The notes beneath the pieces are model-generated. The model was not told the origin of the DNA. It saw only the letters and a program-made list of their open reading frames with translations, and did not search any database. The position numbers and the translations under genes were made by a program. Positions 34,052 through 43,271 of a stretch of 64,000 nt of DNA are shown piece after piece (within the stretch, counting starts at the first letter, position 1; each line of letters starts with the position of its first letter). Source of the stretch: Acidobacteriaceae bacterium (lineage in GTDB: Bacteria; Acidobacteriota; Terriglobia; Terriglobales; Acidobacteriaceae); contig JAJPKO010000010.1 of NCBI GenBank assembly GCA_021323655.1, forward strand, positions 416,711 to 480,710, written 5' to 3'.

Positions 34052-35241
34052 TCCTGCTCCACCGCCTCAGGATTCTGCGCAATCTTCAGCAGCAGAGCAT
34101 CATTGCCCGTTGGCGCCCCACATTGCTGTGCTGTGACAATCTCCGTCTGGTAAACAAGCTGCATCAAGGTCTGTTCCAGCTGCGGATCGCGTTCGAGCTG
34201 TGCCACCTGGATCGCCTGCGGCAACTGTTTCCATTGGCTTGCCAGGTCCTGCAAAGGCCGCGGCACCGCAGGTTGAGTGCTGAGGCATCCGGCCAGCCGC
34301 TCCTGCGCAATCTTGCGGTTGCCAAGCACGCGCATTGCACGCACCCTCACCGGCAGGTTCGCATCCGGATAGAGAAGCAGAATATGGTCTGCATCGGCCA
34401 GCATGTTGCGGTAAGATGCCTGTTTCTCGGCGGGCAGCTTCTCAAAGCCGGCGTGGTTCATGGCCCGCTCCAGAAATTGCTTTGCAGCCTGAAAGCGGCC
34501 CAGCTCGTACGCCGCGCGCCCTGCTCCTGCAATCGCCGCCAGCTGGACAGGCCGGTGCCGCAGTGCCTTCCGGTACAGTTCCAGAGCATTCGCCGCATCA
34601 TGCGCCGATTCGAGCATTCCGGCAATGGCAATCTCAATCCCGGCATCGTCCGGCGCATTTCCCGCGGCAATCAGCAGTTGCGTGCGCGCCTGTTCATCGC
34701 GCTGCTGGCTGATGAGGTACTGCGCCAGTTCCAGCCGCACCTCGCGCCGTCGCACATAGCCGTCGCCCTGCCATGTGCCGTCGAGCGCTGCCTGATAATG
34801 TTCGATCGCAACCTCCTGCTGGCCTTGCTTCGCAGCCAGACGCGCCAGCTCGAGGTGGATCGGCCCATTGCCCGGCAGCGATTCAAGCAAGGTATTAAAG
34901 TAGGCGACGGCCTCCTGCGTGTGCCCGGCAGCGGCCAGCGCCTGGGCCAGTTTGATCTGGATCTGCTTGTCGTCCGTATCGTAGGCCAGCGCCGAGCGCA
35001 GGTCGTTGAGTGCCACCTGCGGCTGGCCTGCGTCCAATGCCAGCTCACCTCGGGCCAGCCATCGCAGCTTCAGGTTTTCGCGATGGACTGAAAAGGAGTG
35101 AAACAACGCCAGCGTAATAAAAAACAACACAACAGCGATGGCAAAAAGGCTGGAAAGCGCCAGCGTGTCCCACAAAATGAGCCGGTGCCGAAGCTGCCGC
35201 TCTTCAGGAGAAAGCGCCGACCGTAACGGGAACACTCGCAT
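34048..35241 (-). CDS. TPR-repeat protein with N-terminal membrane anchor
   Basis: A 397-residue protein with one membrane helix at about 31-52 (LALSSLFAIAVVLFFITLALF). Tandem tetratricopeptide repeats run from about 65 to 270 (ALNDLRSALAYDTDDKQIQI, GHTQEAVAYFNTLLESLPGN, ANALELYRKALRHRPVQLAAI). The orientation suggests repeats on the periplasmic side. TPR domains bind protein partners; this one is translationally coupled to the CLC gene (ATGA overlap), so it may act with the channel, which is inference. Confidence 0.85.
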   Translation of the reverse strand: MRVFPLRSALSPEERQLRHRLILWDTLALSSLFAIAVVLFFITLALFHSFSVHRENLKLRWLARGELALDAGQPQVALNDLRSALAYDTDDKQIQIKLAQALAAAGHTQEAVAYFNTLLESLPGNGPIHLELARLAAKQGQQEVAIEHYQAALDGTWQGDGYVRRREVRLELAQYLISQQRDEQARTQLLIAAGNAPDDAGIEIAIAGMLESAHDAANALELYRKALRHRPVQLAAIAGAGRAAYELGRFQAAKQFLERAMNHAGFEKLPAEKQASYRNMLADADHILLLYPDANLPVRVRAMRVLGNRKIAQERLAGCLSTQPAVPRPLQDLASQWKQLPQAIQVAQLERDPQLEQTLMQLVYQTEIVTAQQCGAPTGNDALLLKIAQNPEAVEQE

Positions 35242-35372
35242 TCTTTATTCAGAGTAACCCGCAGAACAGGATCATCATCTGCACGGCAACCAGAATGAAG
35301 GGCCCTGCAGGCCCGGCATGTAGTTATGCCCCCTCCAGTGCTTGCAGAGCTGTTACACCCGTATTTTCATCT

Positions 35373-36851
35373 TCATCTCTCCGGCAGCGGCACTACCGCC
35401 AAGCTACGGTGCCCCGCGCCATCCACTGCGCGCACACCAAAGATCACATTGTCCTTGGAAACAGACAGCGTCGCGCTGTGTTCGCCCGTTTTTACCGGAA
35501 GCGAGTACTGCCAGACAGGAGCACTCGTCTCGCGCCAGACAATTTCATACTTCGTTCCTGCAGGAGCGCCATCGCCATCTTTCCATTCCAGCGTTGAGTT
35601 ATTGTCGAGGTCCCTGGTCACAATCCGAACATCCACCGGCGCTGGAGGCGCAAAGGCGAGCGTCGCCAGAGTGGCCGCATTCAGAGCGGCGACGTGGGCG
35701 ACGTATCGGTGGTCCACAAATTTGGGCAGGTCGCCGTACTCTATGCCGTTTTCTGTCCGGACGTTCTGGTGCTGGTGATTGAAGTCCTCGCGCCACTCCG
35801 TGAAACGGATCGCCGGAAAGCCTTCCTCGTTAAACGAAGTATGGTCTCCTCCACGTAGAAAACGGTCACGCCGGAACTCCAGCACCGGGTGAAACTGGCC
35901 ATGGATATCGGCCGCATAGATCTGCCCAATTTCCGCCACCGCCCGCGCCAGCTCGCGTGAAGGTGAATCGCTGCCGTAGCCTAGGGATTCCAGCATTTTC
36001 GCCTGCTCCGGTGTTGCCTTCGCAGGGATGCCCTCGGAAAAGATGCGTATAGCCGACTTGTCCTGAAACCGGTCGTCGGGGGTGGTATTTCCGCCAACAA
36101 TGTCGTTGTTCAGGACGCCCTCCAGTTGCCAGCCTTCCGTTTTGGCCAGATGCGCCAGATGACGGCTGCCGTTCAGCCCCTGCTCCTCTCCGGCCACGGC
36201 CACAAAGACAAGGGTCGCAGCAGGCTTCAGTTTCGAGAGCACGCGGGCACATTCCAGGCTCACCGCCACGCCGGAGGCGTCATCATTGGCCCCGGGAGCA
36301 AATCCGTGATCGTCCAGCGTATTGGAATTACGCGAATCATAATGCCCGGTCACCAGATACATGCGCTTCGCCTCTGCCGGGTCTGAACCGCGCAGGATGG
36401 CGTAAATATTCGTAATCGTAGTAGGTCTTGGAATGCGGCTCTGTGGACTTTCTGTAAAGGTGTCCCGTCTCACTTCCAGACAGCCGCCGCAGGCCCCCGA
36501 ATAACGCTTGAATTCGGACTCAATCCAGTCGGCGGCGGCCCTGATGCCCTGATTTTCGGGCAAATCAGTCTCCATGCTGGAAAGCGTATTGCGCGTATGG
36601 AACGCAACCAGCGTCTCTATCGTGGATTGAATTTGCCGGGAGGAAATCTGTTCTAATGCGTGAGCAATGGCCGGATCAGCCGGCGCAGATCGAATCGGTG
36701 TTCCCACCGCCGTCATGTCAGTAAACGAGGTCGGCCGGGTGGCATCCTGTTTTGCCCTTGCGCCGTCTGAGACAGTAGGTAATGCCGCTATGGAAACCGC
36801 TCCTAAAACCATCGCCATTGCTGAGGCAAGGAAGTTGACATTCATGAGCAT
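35373..36851 (-). CDS. Exported M28-family zinc aminopeptidase
   Basis: A 492-residue peptidase with a signal peptide (NVNFLASAMAMVLGAVSIAA). The M28 co-catalytic zinc site is visible as GHYDS at about 170, ANDDASG (bridging Asp), GEEQG (Glu pair), NNDIVGG and DHTSF. Thus all five ligand motifs are present. After about residue 410 an added beta-sandwich-like tail follows (PAPVDVRIVTRDLDNNSTLEW). It probably trims peptides in the periplasm. Start is at 36851 or two codons later. Confidence 0.92.
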   Translation of the reverse strand: MLMNVNFLASAMAMVLGAVSIAALPTVSDGARAKQDATRPTSFTDMTAVGTPIRSAPADPAIAHALEQISSRQIQSTIETLVAFHTRNTLSSMETDLPENQGIRAAADWIESEFKRYSGACGGCLEVRRDTFTESPQSRIPRPTTITNIYAILRGSDPAEAKRMYLVTGHYDSRNSNTLDDHGFAPGANDDASGVAVSLECARVLSKLKPAATLVFVAVAGEEQGLNGSRHLAHLAKTEGWQLEGVLNNDIVGGNTTPDDRFQDKSAIRIFSEGIPAKATPEQAKMLESLGYGSDSPSRELARAVAEIGQIYAADIHGQFHPVLEFRRDRFLRGGDHTSFNEEGFPAIRFTEWREDFNHQHQNVRTENGIEYGDLPKFVDHRYVAHVAALNAATLATLAFAPPAPVDVRIVTRDLDNNSTLEWKDGDGAPAGTKYEIVWRETSAPVWQYSLPVKTGEHSATLSVSKDNVIFGVRAVDGAGHRSLAVVPLPER

Positions 36852-36991
36852 TTCCCGTTATCACCGAGGTGAATTGGTCCGCAAGCAACGCTTGACGCAA
36901 TGCCGGATTCCCTTTAAAAACTAACGAAGTTGCATCCTGTAAATTGTTGTCATCATCCTAATACTCCGATTTGTCATTGAGGGAGGAATTT

Positions 36992-37186
36992 ATGCCTAAT
37001 TGTCCAGAATGTGAGAGCGTGCTCGATTTTGATGAAGAAGAAGTGGAAGAAGGCGACGTAGTCGTCTGTGACGAATGCGGCACCGAGTTTGAAGTGGTCG
37101 CCACCGGGCCTCTGGAACTTGCCAAAGTTGAAGAAGACTATGAGGATGAAGAGGAGGACTTCTCAGACGAAGAGGAAGAGGAATGA
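36992..37186 (+). CDS. LysW-like amino-group carrier / zinc ribbon protein with polyacidic tail
   Basis: A 64-residue acidic protein. MPNCPECESVLDFDEEEVEEGDVVVCDECG has the two C-x-x-C pairs of the LysW zinc ribbon, and EFEVVATGPLELAKVEE the following beta segment. In LysW the C-terminal EDWGE ends in the modified Glu; here the tail is DEEEEE. Whether it carries amino groups for lysine or arginine synthesis is unproven, because no lysX is nearby. A GGGAGGA site precedes the ATG. Its stop overlaps the next start by 4 bases. Confidence 0.8.
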   Translation: MPNCPECESVLDFDEEEVEEGDVVVCDECGTEFEVVATGPLELAKVEEDYEDEEEDFSDEEEEE

Positions 37187-37551
37187 AGCAGTCTTACCCC
37201 AGCATCTTGAACAAATCCGGCGTAAAACAGGCGGCAGTCGCCGCCTCGCTGGCATTGTGCCTTCTGTTTGCTCTCACCGCCATCGCGCAAGGCAGCCGCT
37301 CCGTTGAGGGCAAGGTCTATGCCCAGAGCGCCCCGGTCGCGGGTGCCGTCGTCTACCTGCAGGACAGCAAGACCAATGATGTAAAAAGCTTCATTTCCAC
37401 ACAGGACGGCAGCTACCGCTTCGGCCAGCTTTCCACCGACGTGGACTATCAACTCTGGGCCGAATACAAGGGCCAGAAGAGCGACAAAAAGAACATCAGC
37501 TCCTTCAACTCCAAAAAGCAGCTCGTGATTGATCTGCACATCAAGGGCTAG
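37183..37551 (+). CDS. Secreted carboxypeptidase-regulatory-like domain protein
   Basis: A 122-residue exported protein: signal peptide (AAVAASLALCLLFALTAIAQ), then one CarboxypepD_reg/CNA-B-like beta-sandwich (SVEGKVYAQSAPVAGAVVYLQD, TQDGSYRFGQLSTDVDYQLWAEYKG). This fold also forms the N-terminal domain of many acidobacterial TonB receptors. It is translationally coupled to the LysW-like gene, an odd pairing, since one product is cytosolic and the other exported. Confidence 0.82.
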   Translation: MKQSYPSILNKSGVKQAAVAASLALCLLFALTAIAQGSRSVEGKVYAQSAPVAGAVVYLQDSKTNDVKSFISTQDGSYRFGQLSTDVDYQLWAEYKGQKSDKKNISSFNSKKQLVIDLHIKG

Positions 37552-37585
37552 ATCAAGCGGCGTGCAACTCTGATATACAAGGAGG

Positions 37586-38614
37586 ATGCGCGCTGTCTTC
37601 TCCTGCCTGCTGCTGTGGTTTTTTTGCGGCTTCCATGGCCTTTTTGCTGAAGCAAACCCCTCCTGGACCACTCCGCTTCCGCCGTTCCAGATTGCTGACA
37701 ACCTGTACTACGTAGGAAGCCAGGACCTGGCCAGCTATCTGGTGGTGACGCCAAAGGGGAACATCCTCATCAACGCCAACCTTGAAACATCGCCGGCACA
37801 GGTCCGCGCGAGTGTCGAAAAGCTGGGCTTCCATTGGAGCGACATCAGAATCCTCCTCAACGGGCAGGCGCATTTCGACCACGTAGGCGGCGCGGCGGAA
37901 GTGGTCAGCGAAACCCATGCAAAGAACATGGTGATGGATGGCGATGTAAAAGTGGTGGAGACCGGAGGCAGGGCCGACTTTCTCGCTCCATCGCCCAATG
38001 TCCCGGCCTTTTCGCCTGTGCACGTTGACCGCGTGCTTCATGATGGCGACGTGGTGGAACTCGGTGGCACAATGTTGACGGCCCACAGGACCGCCGGGCA
38101 CACTCGCGGATGCACCACGTGGACCATGCGCGCGCATGTCCCCGGCGATCCGGCAGGAAAACTGCGCAACATCGTCATTGTTGGTGGAACGACGTTCTGG
38201 TCGGAGTATCACTTCATCGCGACGCCCGGCCATCCTGCAAGCTACCCTGGCATCGCGCAGGACTTTCAACATACGTTTGCTACCTTGCGTGCACTGCCCT
38301 GTGATGTGTTTCTTGGCGCCCACGGAGGATACTTCGACATGCTCACGAAGCTGAAGCGCTATCCACAGGAGGGACCGCGCGTTTTCCTGGACCCCGCAGG
38401 CTACAAAGCGTTTGTAGCTGACGCGCAGGGAACTTTTGAGAAAGCGCTCCGTAAGCAGCAGGCCGCTGGAACTCGCAGCTACTCGTATTTCAATGACTCT
38501 ACCGGATCAAGCTGGGCCGCGCGGGTCGCGGGAAGCGTTCCAAATACCACGCCTACCACAGTCGAAGTCAGCAGGGCGATGATGACGGACCACCCCGAGA
38601 TTGGAATGCGGTAA
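37586..38614 (+). CDS. Subclass B3 metallo-beta-lactamase-like hydrolase (GOB-type zinc site)
   Basis: A 342-residue exported MBL-fold protein with a signal peptide (FSCLLLWFFCGFHGLFAEA). The zinc motif is QAHFDHVGG: a Gln replaces the first His of H-x-H-x-D-H, as in GOB beta-lactamases. The third His is in TAGHTRGCTTW and the last in GAHGGYFDM; DNLYYVGSQDLASYLVVTPKG also matches B3 enzymes. The family part ends near KALRKQQAAG (about residue 293). The remaining 49 or so residues overlap the convergent permease gene by 136 bases and look non-native, as if the original stop was lost. Substrate cannot be assigned. Confidence 0.85.
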   Translation: MRAVFSCLLLWFFCGFHGLFAEANPSWTTPLPPFQIADNLYYVGSQDLASYLVVTPKGNILINANLETSPAQVRASVEKLGFHWSDIRILLNGQAHFDHVGGAAEVVSETHAKNMVMDGDVKVVETGGRADFLAPSPNVPAFSPVHVDRVLHDGDVVELGGTMLTAHRTAGHTRGCTTWTMRAHVPGDPAGKLRNIVIVGGTTFWSEYHFIATPGHPASYPGIAQDFQHTFATLRALPCDVFLGAHGGYFDMLTKLKRYPQEGPRVFLDPAGYKAFVADAQGTFEKALRKQQAAGTRSYSYFNDSTGSSWAARVAGSVPNTTPTTVEVSRAMMTDHPEIGMR

Positions 38615-39747
38615 TCAGTAAAGAAGCGGACAGAAAATGGAAGCGCAAGGCCAATCACAATGCCGATGATTCCTCCGGCAAGTGAAATAAAGACCGCCTC
38701 TATCAAAAACTGCAGCTTGATTTCACGTGAAGTAGCACCCAGGGCCTTGCGTATGCCGATTTCGCGGATGCGCGACCGCACCGTCGCCAGCATGATGTTC
38801 ATAATGCCCACACCCCCAACGGCCAGCGTCACCGTCGTAATCAGCAAAAGAACAATAGTCAGTCCATTGGCAATCTGTGCAGCCGTCGTGAGCAGCGCAG
38901 TTAGCGTATTGGCTTTGTAGACAGAGTTCTTCTGGTGCCGCGCACTTACCACGCGAACAATGTCCCGCGCAGCCCCTTCTACATCGTTCTGGTCACGGAT
39001 GGAAAAGAAGATCTGCTTTACGTTGTCAGTACCAGTGAAGTAACGGGCCACAGAGTAAGGAATCAGGATGGTCTGGTCGGCGATTTCCGACTGCCCGAAA
39101 GTATCTACGCTCTCTTTAAAGGTCCCAACAATCGTGAAAGGAATGCCGCTGATCTGGAAACTCTGGTCTACCGCAGAATCAACACTGCCAAACATGGCCT
39201 GAGCAAAATTCTGGGTCACAATGGCAACATGGGCGTGGGTCTGGTCGTCCTGGTCGTCAAAAAAGCGGCCAGAGAGGACCTTCAGGTTACGCACCAGGCG
39301 GTACTCCGGGCTGACGCCGAGCACCAGCACGTCCTTGACCGTGCCTTGTCCAAAGCTGATCCGGTCATGCATCTCCAGCATCGGCGAAGAGTACATGACA
39401 GACGGCACCTGCTCTCTGACGGCGCGCTCGTCATCACGCGTCAGGTAGTCGCTCTGGAAGTTGTTGATGGAGCCAGTCCCGCCGCCTGAGTATTCCAGCT
39501 CTACCATATTGGTGCCAATGCTCTGCAGCAGGTTCAGGATGTACTGCTTGCCGGTCAACCCAATGGTGACGACCAGGATCAGCGCTGCCGACCCGATCAC
39601 CATGCCCAGCGCCGTCAGCGCAAAGCGCACTTTGCTCGCGCGAAAGCTGTCAATGGCGAGACGCATGATCTCGCTGAGCAGCATGGTGCGTTTAGCACTG
39701 GCCAGCGTCTTTTCAAACGATGCTCTGTGCGAAATGACCGGATTCAT
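38479..39747 (-). CDS. MacB/FtsX-type ABC transporter permease
   Basis: A 422-residue permease of the MacB/LolC type: an N-terminal helix (FALTALGMVIGSAALILVVTI), a large periplasmic domain at about 60-290 of the MacB_PCD kind, then three C-terminal helices (IVLLLITTVTLAVGGVGIMN, VFISLAGGIIGIVIGLALPF, VIIALLTSTVVGVVFGTLPA), ending with the canonical ATRAAQLDPVESLKYE. The coupling-helix motif RSRIREIGIRKALGA is present. No ATPase partner is adjacent; it may export macrolides, peptides or lipoproteins. Its 3' end overlaps the beta-lactamase-like gene. Confidence 0.92.
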   Translation of the reverse strand: MNPVISHRASFEKTLASAKRTMLLSEIMRLAIDSFRASKVRFALTALGMVIGSAALILVVTIGLTGKQYILNLLQSIGTNMVELEYSGGGTGSINNFQSDYLTRDDERAVREQVPSVMYSSPMLEMHDRISFGQGTVKDVLVLGVSPEYRLVRNLKVLSGRFFDDQDDQTHAHVAIVTQNFAQAMFGSVDSAVDQSFQISGIPFTIVGTFKESVDTFGQSEIADQTILIPYSVARYFTGTDNVKQIFFSIRDQNDVEGAARDIVRVVSARHQKNSVYKANTLTALLTTAAQIANGLTIVLLLITTVTLAVGGVGIMNIMLATVRSRIREIGIRKALGATSREIKLQFLIEAVFISLAGGIIGIVIGLALPFSVRFFTDYRIPISGWSVIIALLTSTVVGVVFGTLPATRAAQLDPVESLKYE

Positions 39748-40083
39748 AGTGGGCCCAACTTACTTATGGTACGCGCAATTCAACGTGCCTTAAAACACGT
39801 CAGAACGAAAATTGCAGCCCCCGGATCCACCGTCCGGTTTGTCGGCGGCTTTTGTCCCCGTAGCGGGTCAGCATCAAATTTCCCCATTTTGTTCTGTACA
39901 CGCTGGAGCAGTTCAGGTCAGTGGTAAATGCCGGGAGGTCGTTCAAAATTGCGCGCAGCTCTCCGGGGCCGCTCCGGCAATCGGCTGGATCTGTGCCCGC
40001 AAATCGTCAGGGTTGTCGGCAAGCACAGGTGGGTTTCCCCTCTGGGAGATGCCAAAATTAGGAAACGTTGTAAAAGATGGTGG
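39748..40083. other. Intergenic region, nothing recognised
   Basis: 336 bases upstream of the permease and downstream of the DUF971 gene, both on the minus strand. It should hold the permease promoter. I see no credible open frame, tRNA or strong hairpin. Confidence 0.4.
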
Positions 40084-40521
40084 TCAACTCACCTGTTGGG
40101 TTGCGCATTCTTCGCACGCGCAATGCCGCCGCAGATAGTCCCATGAATAAATTCCACTCTGGTGGCCGTCATTCCAATGGAAACTGATGGCGTAATGCCC
40201 TACGGGAGTCACCGTTTCCGGGCGTGGCGGTGCCTGATACATGGGCAACAGGGTTTGTGGCTGTTGCTTTGGCTCGCCCGGCTTTCGGCCTGCCCTTTTC
40301 CGCTCATCATGGCAGGTGGCACATGGGCATGCATTGCGCAGCCAGGCAAAGTCCCAGTGGCTTCGGTGACCGTCTTTCCAGACAATCTCCATTCCGGTGC
40401 CTTCGCTTTTAAAAACTCGCACCTTGGCCGGGACCTTTGCATCAGAAGGAAGCTCACGTTCCGCAGCATCAGACCTGCGCGCCTCTTCTTCTGAAACAAA
40501 CCGTATTCCTTCATGCCCCAT
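40084..40521 (-). CDS. DUF971 (GBBH-like N-terminal) domain protein
   Basis: A 145-residue protein with a DUF971 fold (MEIVWKDGHRSHWDFAWLRNACPCATC ... SFHWNDGHQSGIYSWDYLRRHC), the module also found at the N-terminus of gamma-butyrobetaine hydroxylase. The two Cys clusters CPCATC and CACEEC suggest a zinc or iron site. A charged insert of about 40 residues (DERKRAGRKPGEPKQQ) separates the two halves. DUF971 proteins have been linked to Fe-S cluster assembly, which is not shown here. Confidence 0.88.
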   Translation of the reverse strand: MGHEGIRFVSEEEARRSDAAERELPSDAKVPAKVRVFKSEGTGMEIVWKDGHRSHWDFAWLRNACPCATCHDERKRAGRKPGEPKQQPQTLLPMYQAPPRPETVTPVGHYAISFHWNDGHQSGIYSWDYLRRHCACEECATQQVS

Positions 40522-40542
40522 ATCTTTTAGTGTACTTCGCCG

Positions 40543-40800
40543 TCATTCATAGCGCAGCTTCAGCGCAAGGATCGCCAATGCCAGCGCCAGCGTAACGATG
40601 TTTGCCAGAATCACAGGTGTAGAGCGAATCAGCAGGCCATAGACCAGCCACATCACTTCTCCGAAGGAAAAGAGCAGAAACATGTGCAGCGAAATGTCGC
40701 GCGCGCTCTTCAGCCGCCACACGCGAAGGAGCTGCGGCACAAAGGCGGTCGTAGTGGAGAAGGCAGCAATCAGTCCAATTGTGTTTACCGGAGCGGTCAT
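40543..40800 (-). CDS. SemiSWEET-type sugar transporter
   Basis: An 85-residue protein of three membrane helices. The PQ-loop motif is in FVPQLLRVWRLKSARDISLHMF, and GEVMWLVYGLLIRSTPVILANIV matches helices 2 and 3 of SemiSWEETs, which work as dimers and facilitate sugar movement across the inner membrane. Size and topology fit exactly. It is 21 bases upstream of the DUF971 gene. Confidence 0.92.
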   Translation of the reverse strand: MTAPVNTIGLIAAFSTTTAFVPQLLRVWRLKSARDISLHMFLLFSFGEVMWLVYGLLIRSTPVILANIVTLALALAILALKLRYE

Positions 40801-41045
40801 GGCAGTGTTCTGTTTTTATTGTCTCAGAAGGGAAAAAGCAGGCTCTTCTCTAAGGTCAGAGTCAAAGGCAGGATGACAACACGCCTTAGCTGAGATACCA
40901 CAGGTTGATGGCAACGTAAGTATTGAAGGGGTACGACTTTTTGGGTCGTGCCATAACGCTACCGCGTCAGCGCGGCTTTGGCCGCTGAGGAATCGCCTTT
41001 CAGCGTTTCAATCTGAGTGCCCGAAGAGAACCTGAGACTGTTCCA

Positions 41046-41810
41046 TTACACCCGTATCTCAGGTGTAGAAGCAATCAGCGTACGCGTGTAATCCTGCTGC
41101 GGCGCTTCGCAGATCGTGTCGCGCGGCCCATATTCCACCAGCTTTCCGCGATGCAATACTGCGATGTTCGTTGAAAGATAACGCACCAGCGGCATCGAGT
41201 GCGAAATAAACAGGTAAGTCAGCCCGAATTCGCGCTGCAGGTTGCGCAGCAGGTTCACCACCTGCGCACCCACGCTCACATCAAGCGCCGAAACAGGTTC
41301 ATCCAGCACCAGCACCTCGGGCCGAAGCGCCAGTGCGCGCGCTATATTGATGCGCTGCCGCTGTCCTCCGGAAAACTCGTGCGGAAAGCGGTTGAGGGCG
41401 GATTCGTCCAGTCCGACGGCGCGCAATAATTCGCTGGCCCTGGATCGCAGGTCATTTCGCGGGACCGTGCGATGGATGACCAGCGGCTCAGTAATAATCT
41501 CCGTCACCTTCATCCGCGGATTCAGCGCCGCAAAGGGGTCCTGAAACACAGGCTGCATGCGCCGCCGGATGGCGTGCAGTCTGCGCTGCGATACTCCGGT
41601 GATCGGCTGGGCATCAAAGAGCACACGGCCCGATGTTGGTTCGATCAGCCCCAGCACCATGCGCGCAATCGTGCTCTTGCCTGAGCCCGATTCGCCCACC
41701 AGTCCCAGCGTGTCTCCCCGCTCAATGCTGAAGGAAACATCGTCCACCACAAGCACCTGCTCACGGCGCGAATAGCTCTTCGACAGGTGCTCGACGGTGA
41801 TCAGCGCCAC
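41046..41810 (-). CDS. Peptide/nickel-type ABC transporter ATPase (OppF/DppF-like)
   Basis: A 254-residue ATPase: Walker A GESGSGKST at about 39, ABC signature FSGGQRQRINIARAL, Walker B VLVLDEPVSALD and the His switch in FISHSMPL. Sequence style is that of oligopeptide importer ATPase OppF/DppF, but no permease or binding protein lies beside it. It begins 4 bases after gatA stops on the same strand, so it may be cotranscribed with gatC-gatA. Its partners must be elsewhere, or the assignment to peptides is wrong. Confidence 0.88.
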   Translation of the reverse strand: MALITVEHLSKSYSRREQVLVVDDVSFSIERGDTLGLVGESGSGKSTIARMVLGLIEPTSGRVLFDAQPITGVSQRRLHAIRRRMQPVFQDPFAALNPRMKVTEIITEPLVIHRTVPRNDLRSRASELLRAVGLDESALNRFPHEFSGGQRQRINIARALALRPEVLVLDEPVSALDVSVGAQVVNLLRNLQREFGLTYLFISHSMPLVRYLSTNIAVLHRGKLVEYGPRDTICEAPQQDYTRTLIASTPEIRV

Positions 41811-41813
41811 GGT

Positions 41814-43271
41814 TTACTGTTCGCCCTGCAGGGACTCGACTGCTTGCGCCACGCGCAGTGTCATCGCTTCATGGAAGTGCTTGCCCAGAATCTGCAATCC
41901 GATGGGCAGCCCTTCGCCAGACTTGCCGCACGGCACTGAGACACCGCAGATTCCCGCCAGACTCGCCGTGACCGTGTAGATGTCTGCCAGGTACATCGAA
42001 ACCGGATCGTCCGTCTTCTCGCCCAGCTTGAAGGCGGGCGTGGGTGCCGTCGGCGTAAGAATGGCGTCCACTTCCGCAAACGCCTTCAGGAAATCATCCG
42101 TCAACAGGCGGCGCACCTGTTGCGCCTTTTTGTAATACGCATCGTAATAGCCGGCGCTGAGGGCATATGTGCCAAGCATGATGCGGCGCTTCACTTCCGG
42201 CCCAAAGCCAAGATCACGCGAGCGCCGGTACATGGCCGAAAGCGTGTTCGCATCCTTCGCGCGAAAGCCGTATCGGACGCCATCAAAGCGCGCCAGATTA
42301 GCGCTGGCTTCGGCCGTGGCGATGACGTAGTACGTCGGAATCGCATAGCGCGTGTGCGGCAGCGAGATGGGCTTGATCTCGGCCCCGGAGGCGCGAAGCT
42401 GCTCAATGGTCTTCTCCACCGCCGCCCGGACTTCGGCATCCAGCCCTTCTGCAAAATATTCCGCAGGCACCCCGAGCTTGAGCCCTGCCACGCCCTTGTC
42501 CAGATCAGCCGTGTAATCCGGCACCGGCCGCGGAGACGAGGTCGCATCCATCGGATCATGCCCGGCAATTACGCCCAGAGTAATTGCAGCATCGCGCACA
42601 TTCGACGCGAACGGCCCCACACGGTCAAGCGATGAGGCAAAGGCTATCAATCCATAGCGGGAGACGCGTCCATATGTCGGCAAAACCCCAACCACTCCGC
42701 AAAATGAGGCTGGCTGGCGAATCGAGCCGCCCGTATCTGTTCCCAGGGTCGCCACAGCCATGCCTGCCGCAACCGCCGCCGCCGAACCTCCGCTCGAACC
42801 GCCAGGAACGCGGTCCAGCGCATGCGGATTGTGCACCGGGCCATACGCCGAATTCTCATTCGACGATCCCATCGCGAACTCATCGCAGTTAATCTTGCCC
42901 AGAATGATCGCCCCTGCTTCCTCCAGCTTGCGGACGGAAGTCGCCGTATACGGAGCAGTGTAGCCTTCGAGGATCTTCGAGCCCGCCGTTGCTGGCAGGC
43001 CTTCGATCGTCAGAACATCCTTGATCCCGACGGGAACGCCAGCCAGCGGAGGCAGCGGTCCGCCTTTTGCCGCCAGATCATCTATGCGCCGGGCCTGCTC
43101 CAGGGCGCGCTCAGGGTTCAGCGAAAGATAAGCGTGGATCTGCGGGTCACGAGCGTGAATCTGCTCATAGGCGGCCGCGGCCAGTTCACTGGCCTTGCTG
43201 CTGCCTGACTCGATGCTGCGACGGACCTCTGCAATGGAAAGCGGCCTGGAGACTGCGGTTTCAACTGTCAT
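41814..43271 (-). CDS. gatA: Glutamyl-tRNA(Gln) amidotransferase subunit A
   Basis: Amidase subunit that frees ammonia from glutamine to amidate Glu-tRNA(Gln) or Asp-tRNA(Asn). The 485 residues contain the Ser-cis-Ser-Lys triad: Lys in [10 protein letters not shown] at about 80, Ser in [14 protein letters not shown], and the nucleophile Ser in [11 protein letters not shown] at about 178. It overlaps gatC by 1 base (TGATG). gatB is not in the window, so the operon is split here. Confidence 0.96.
   Translation of the reverse strand: MTVETAVSRPLSIAEVRRSIESGSSKASELAAAAYEQIHARDPQIHAYLSLNPERALEQARRIDDLAAKGGPLPPLAGVPVGIKDVLTIEGLPATAGSKILEGYTAPYTATSVRKLEEAGAIILGKINCDEFAMGSSNENSAYGPVHNPHALDRVPGGSSGGSAAAVAAGMAVATLGTDTGGSIRQPASFCGVVGVLPTYGRVSRYGLIAFASSLDRVGPFASNVRDAAITLGVIAGHDPMDATSSPRPVPDYTADLDKGVAGLKLGVPAEYFAEGLDAEVRAAVEKTIEQLRASGAEIKPISLPHTRYAIPTYYVIATAEASANLARFDGVRYGFRAKDANTLSAMYRRSRDLGFGPEVKRRIMLGTYALSAGYYDAYYKKAQQVRRLLTDDFLKAFAEVDAILTPTAPTPAFKLGEKTDDPVSMYLADIYTVTASLAGICGVSVPCGKSGEGLPIGLQILGKHFHEAMTLRVAQAVESLQGEQ

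Noticed and set aside
40860..41000. Hairpins GGTACGAC/GTCGTGCC and CAGCG/CGCTG near 40937-41010 as an RNA gene
   Set aside because: Short isolated stems between two minus-strand genes, without promoter or terminator support.
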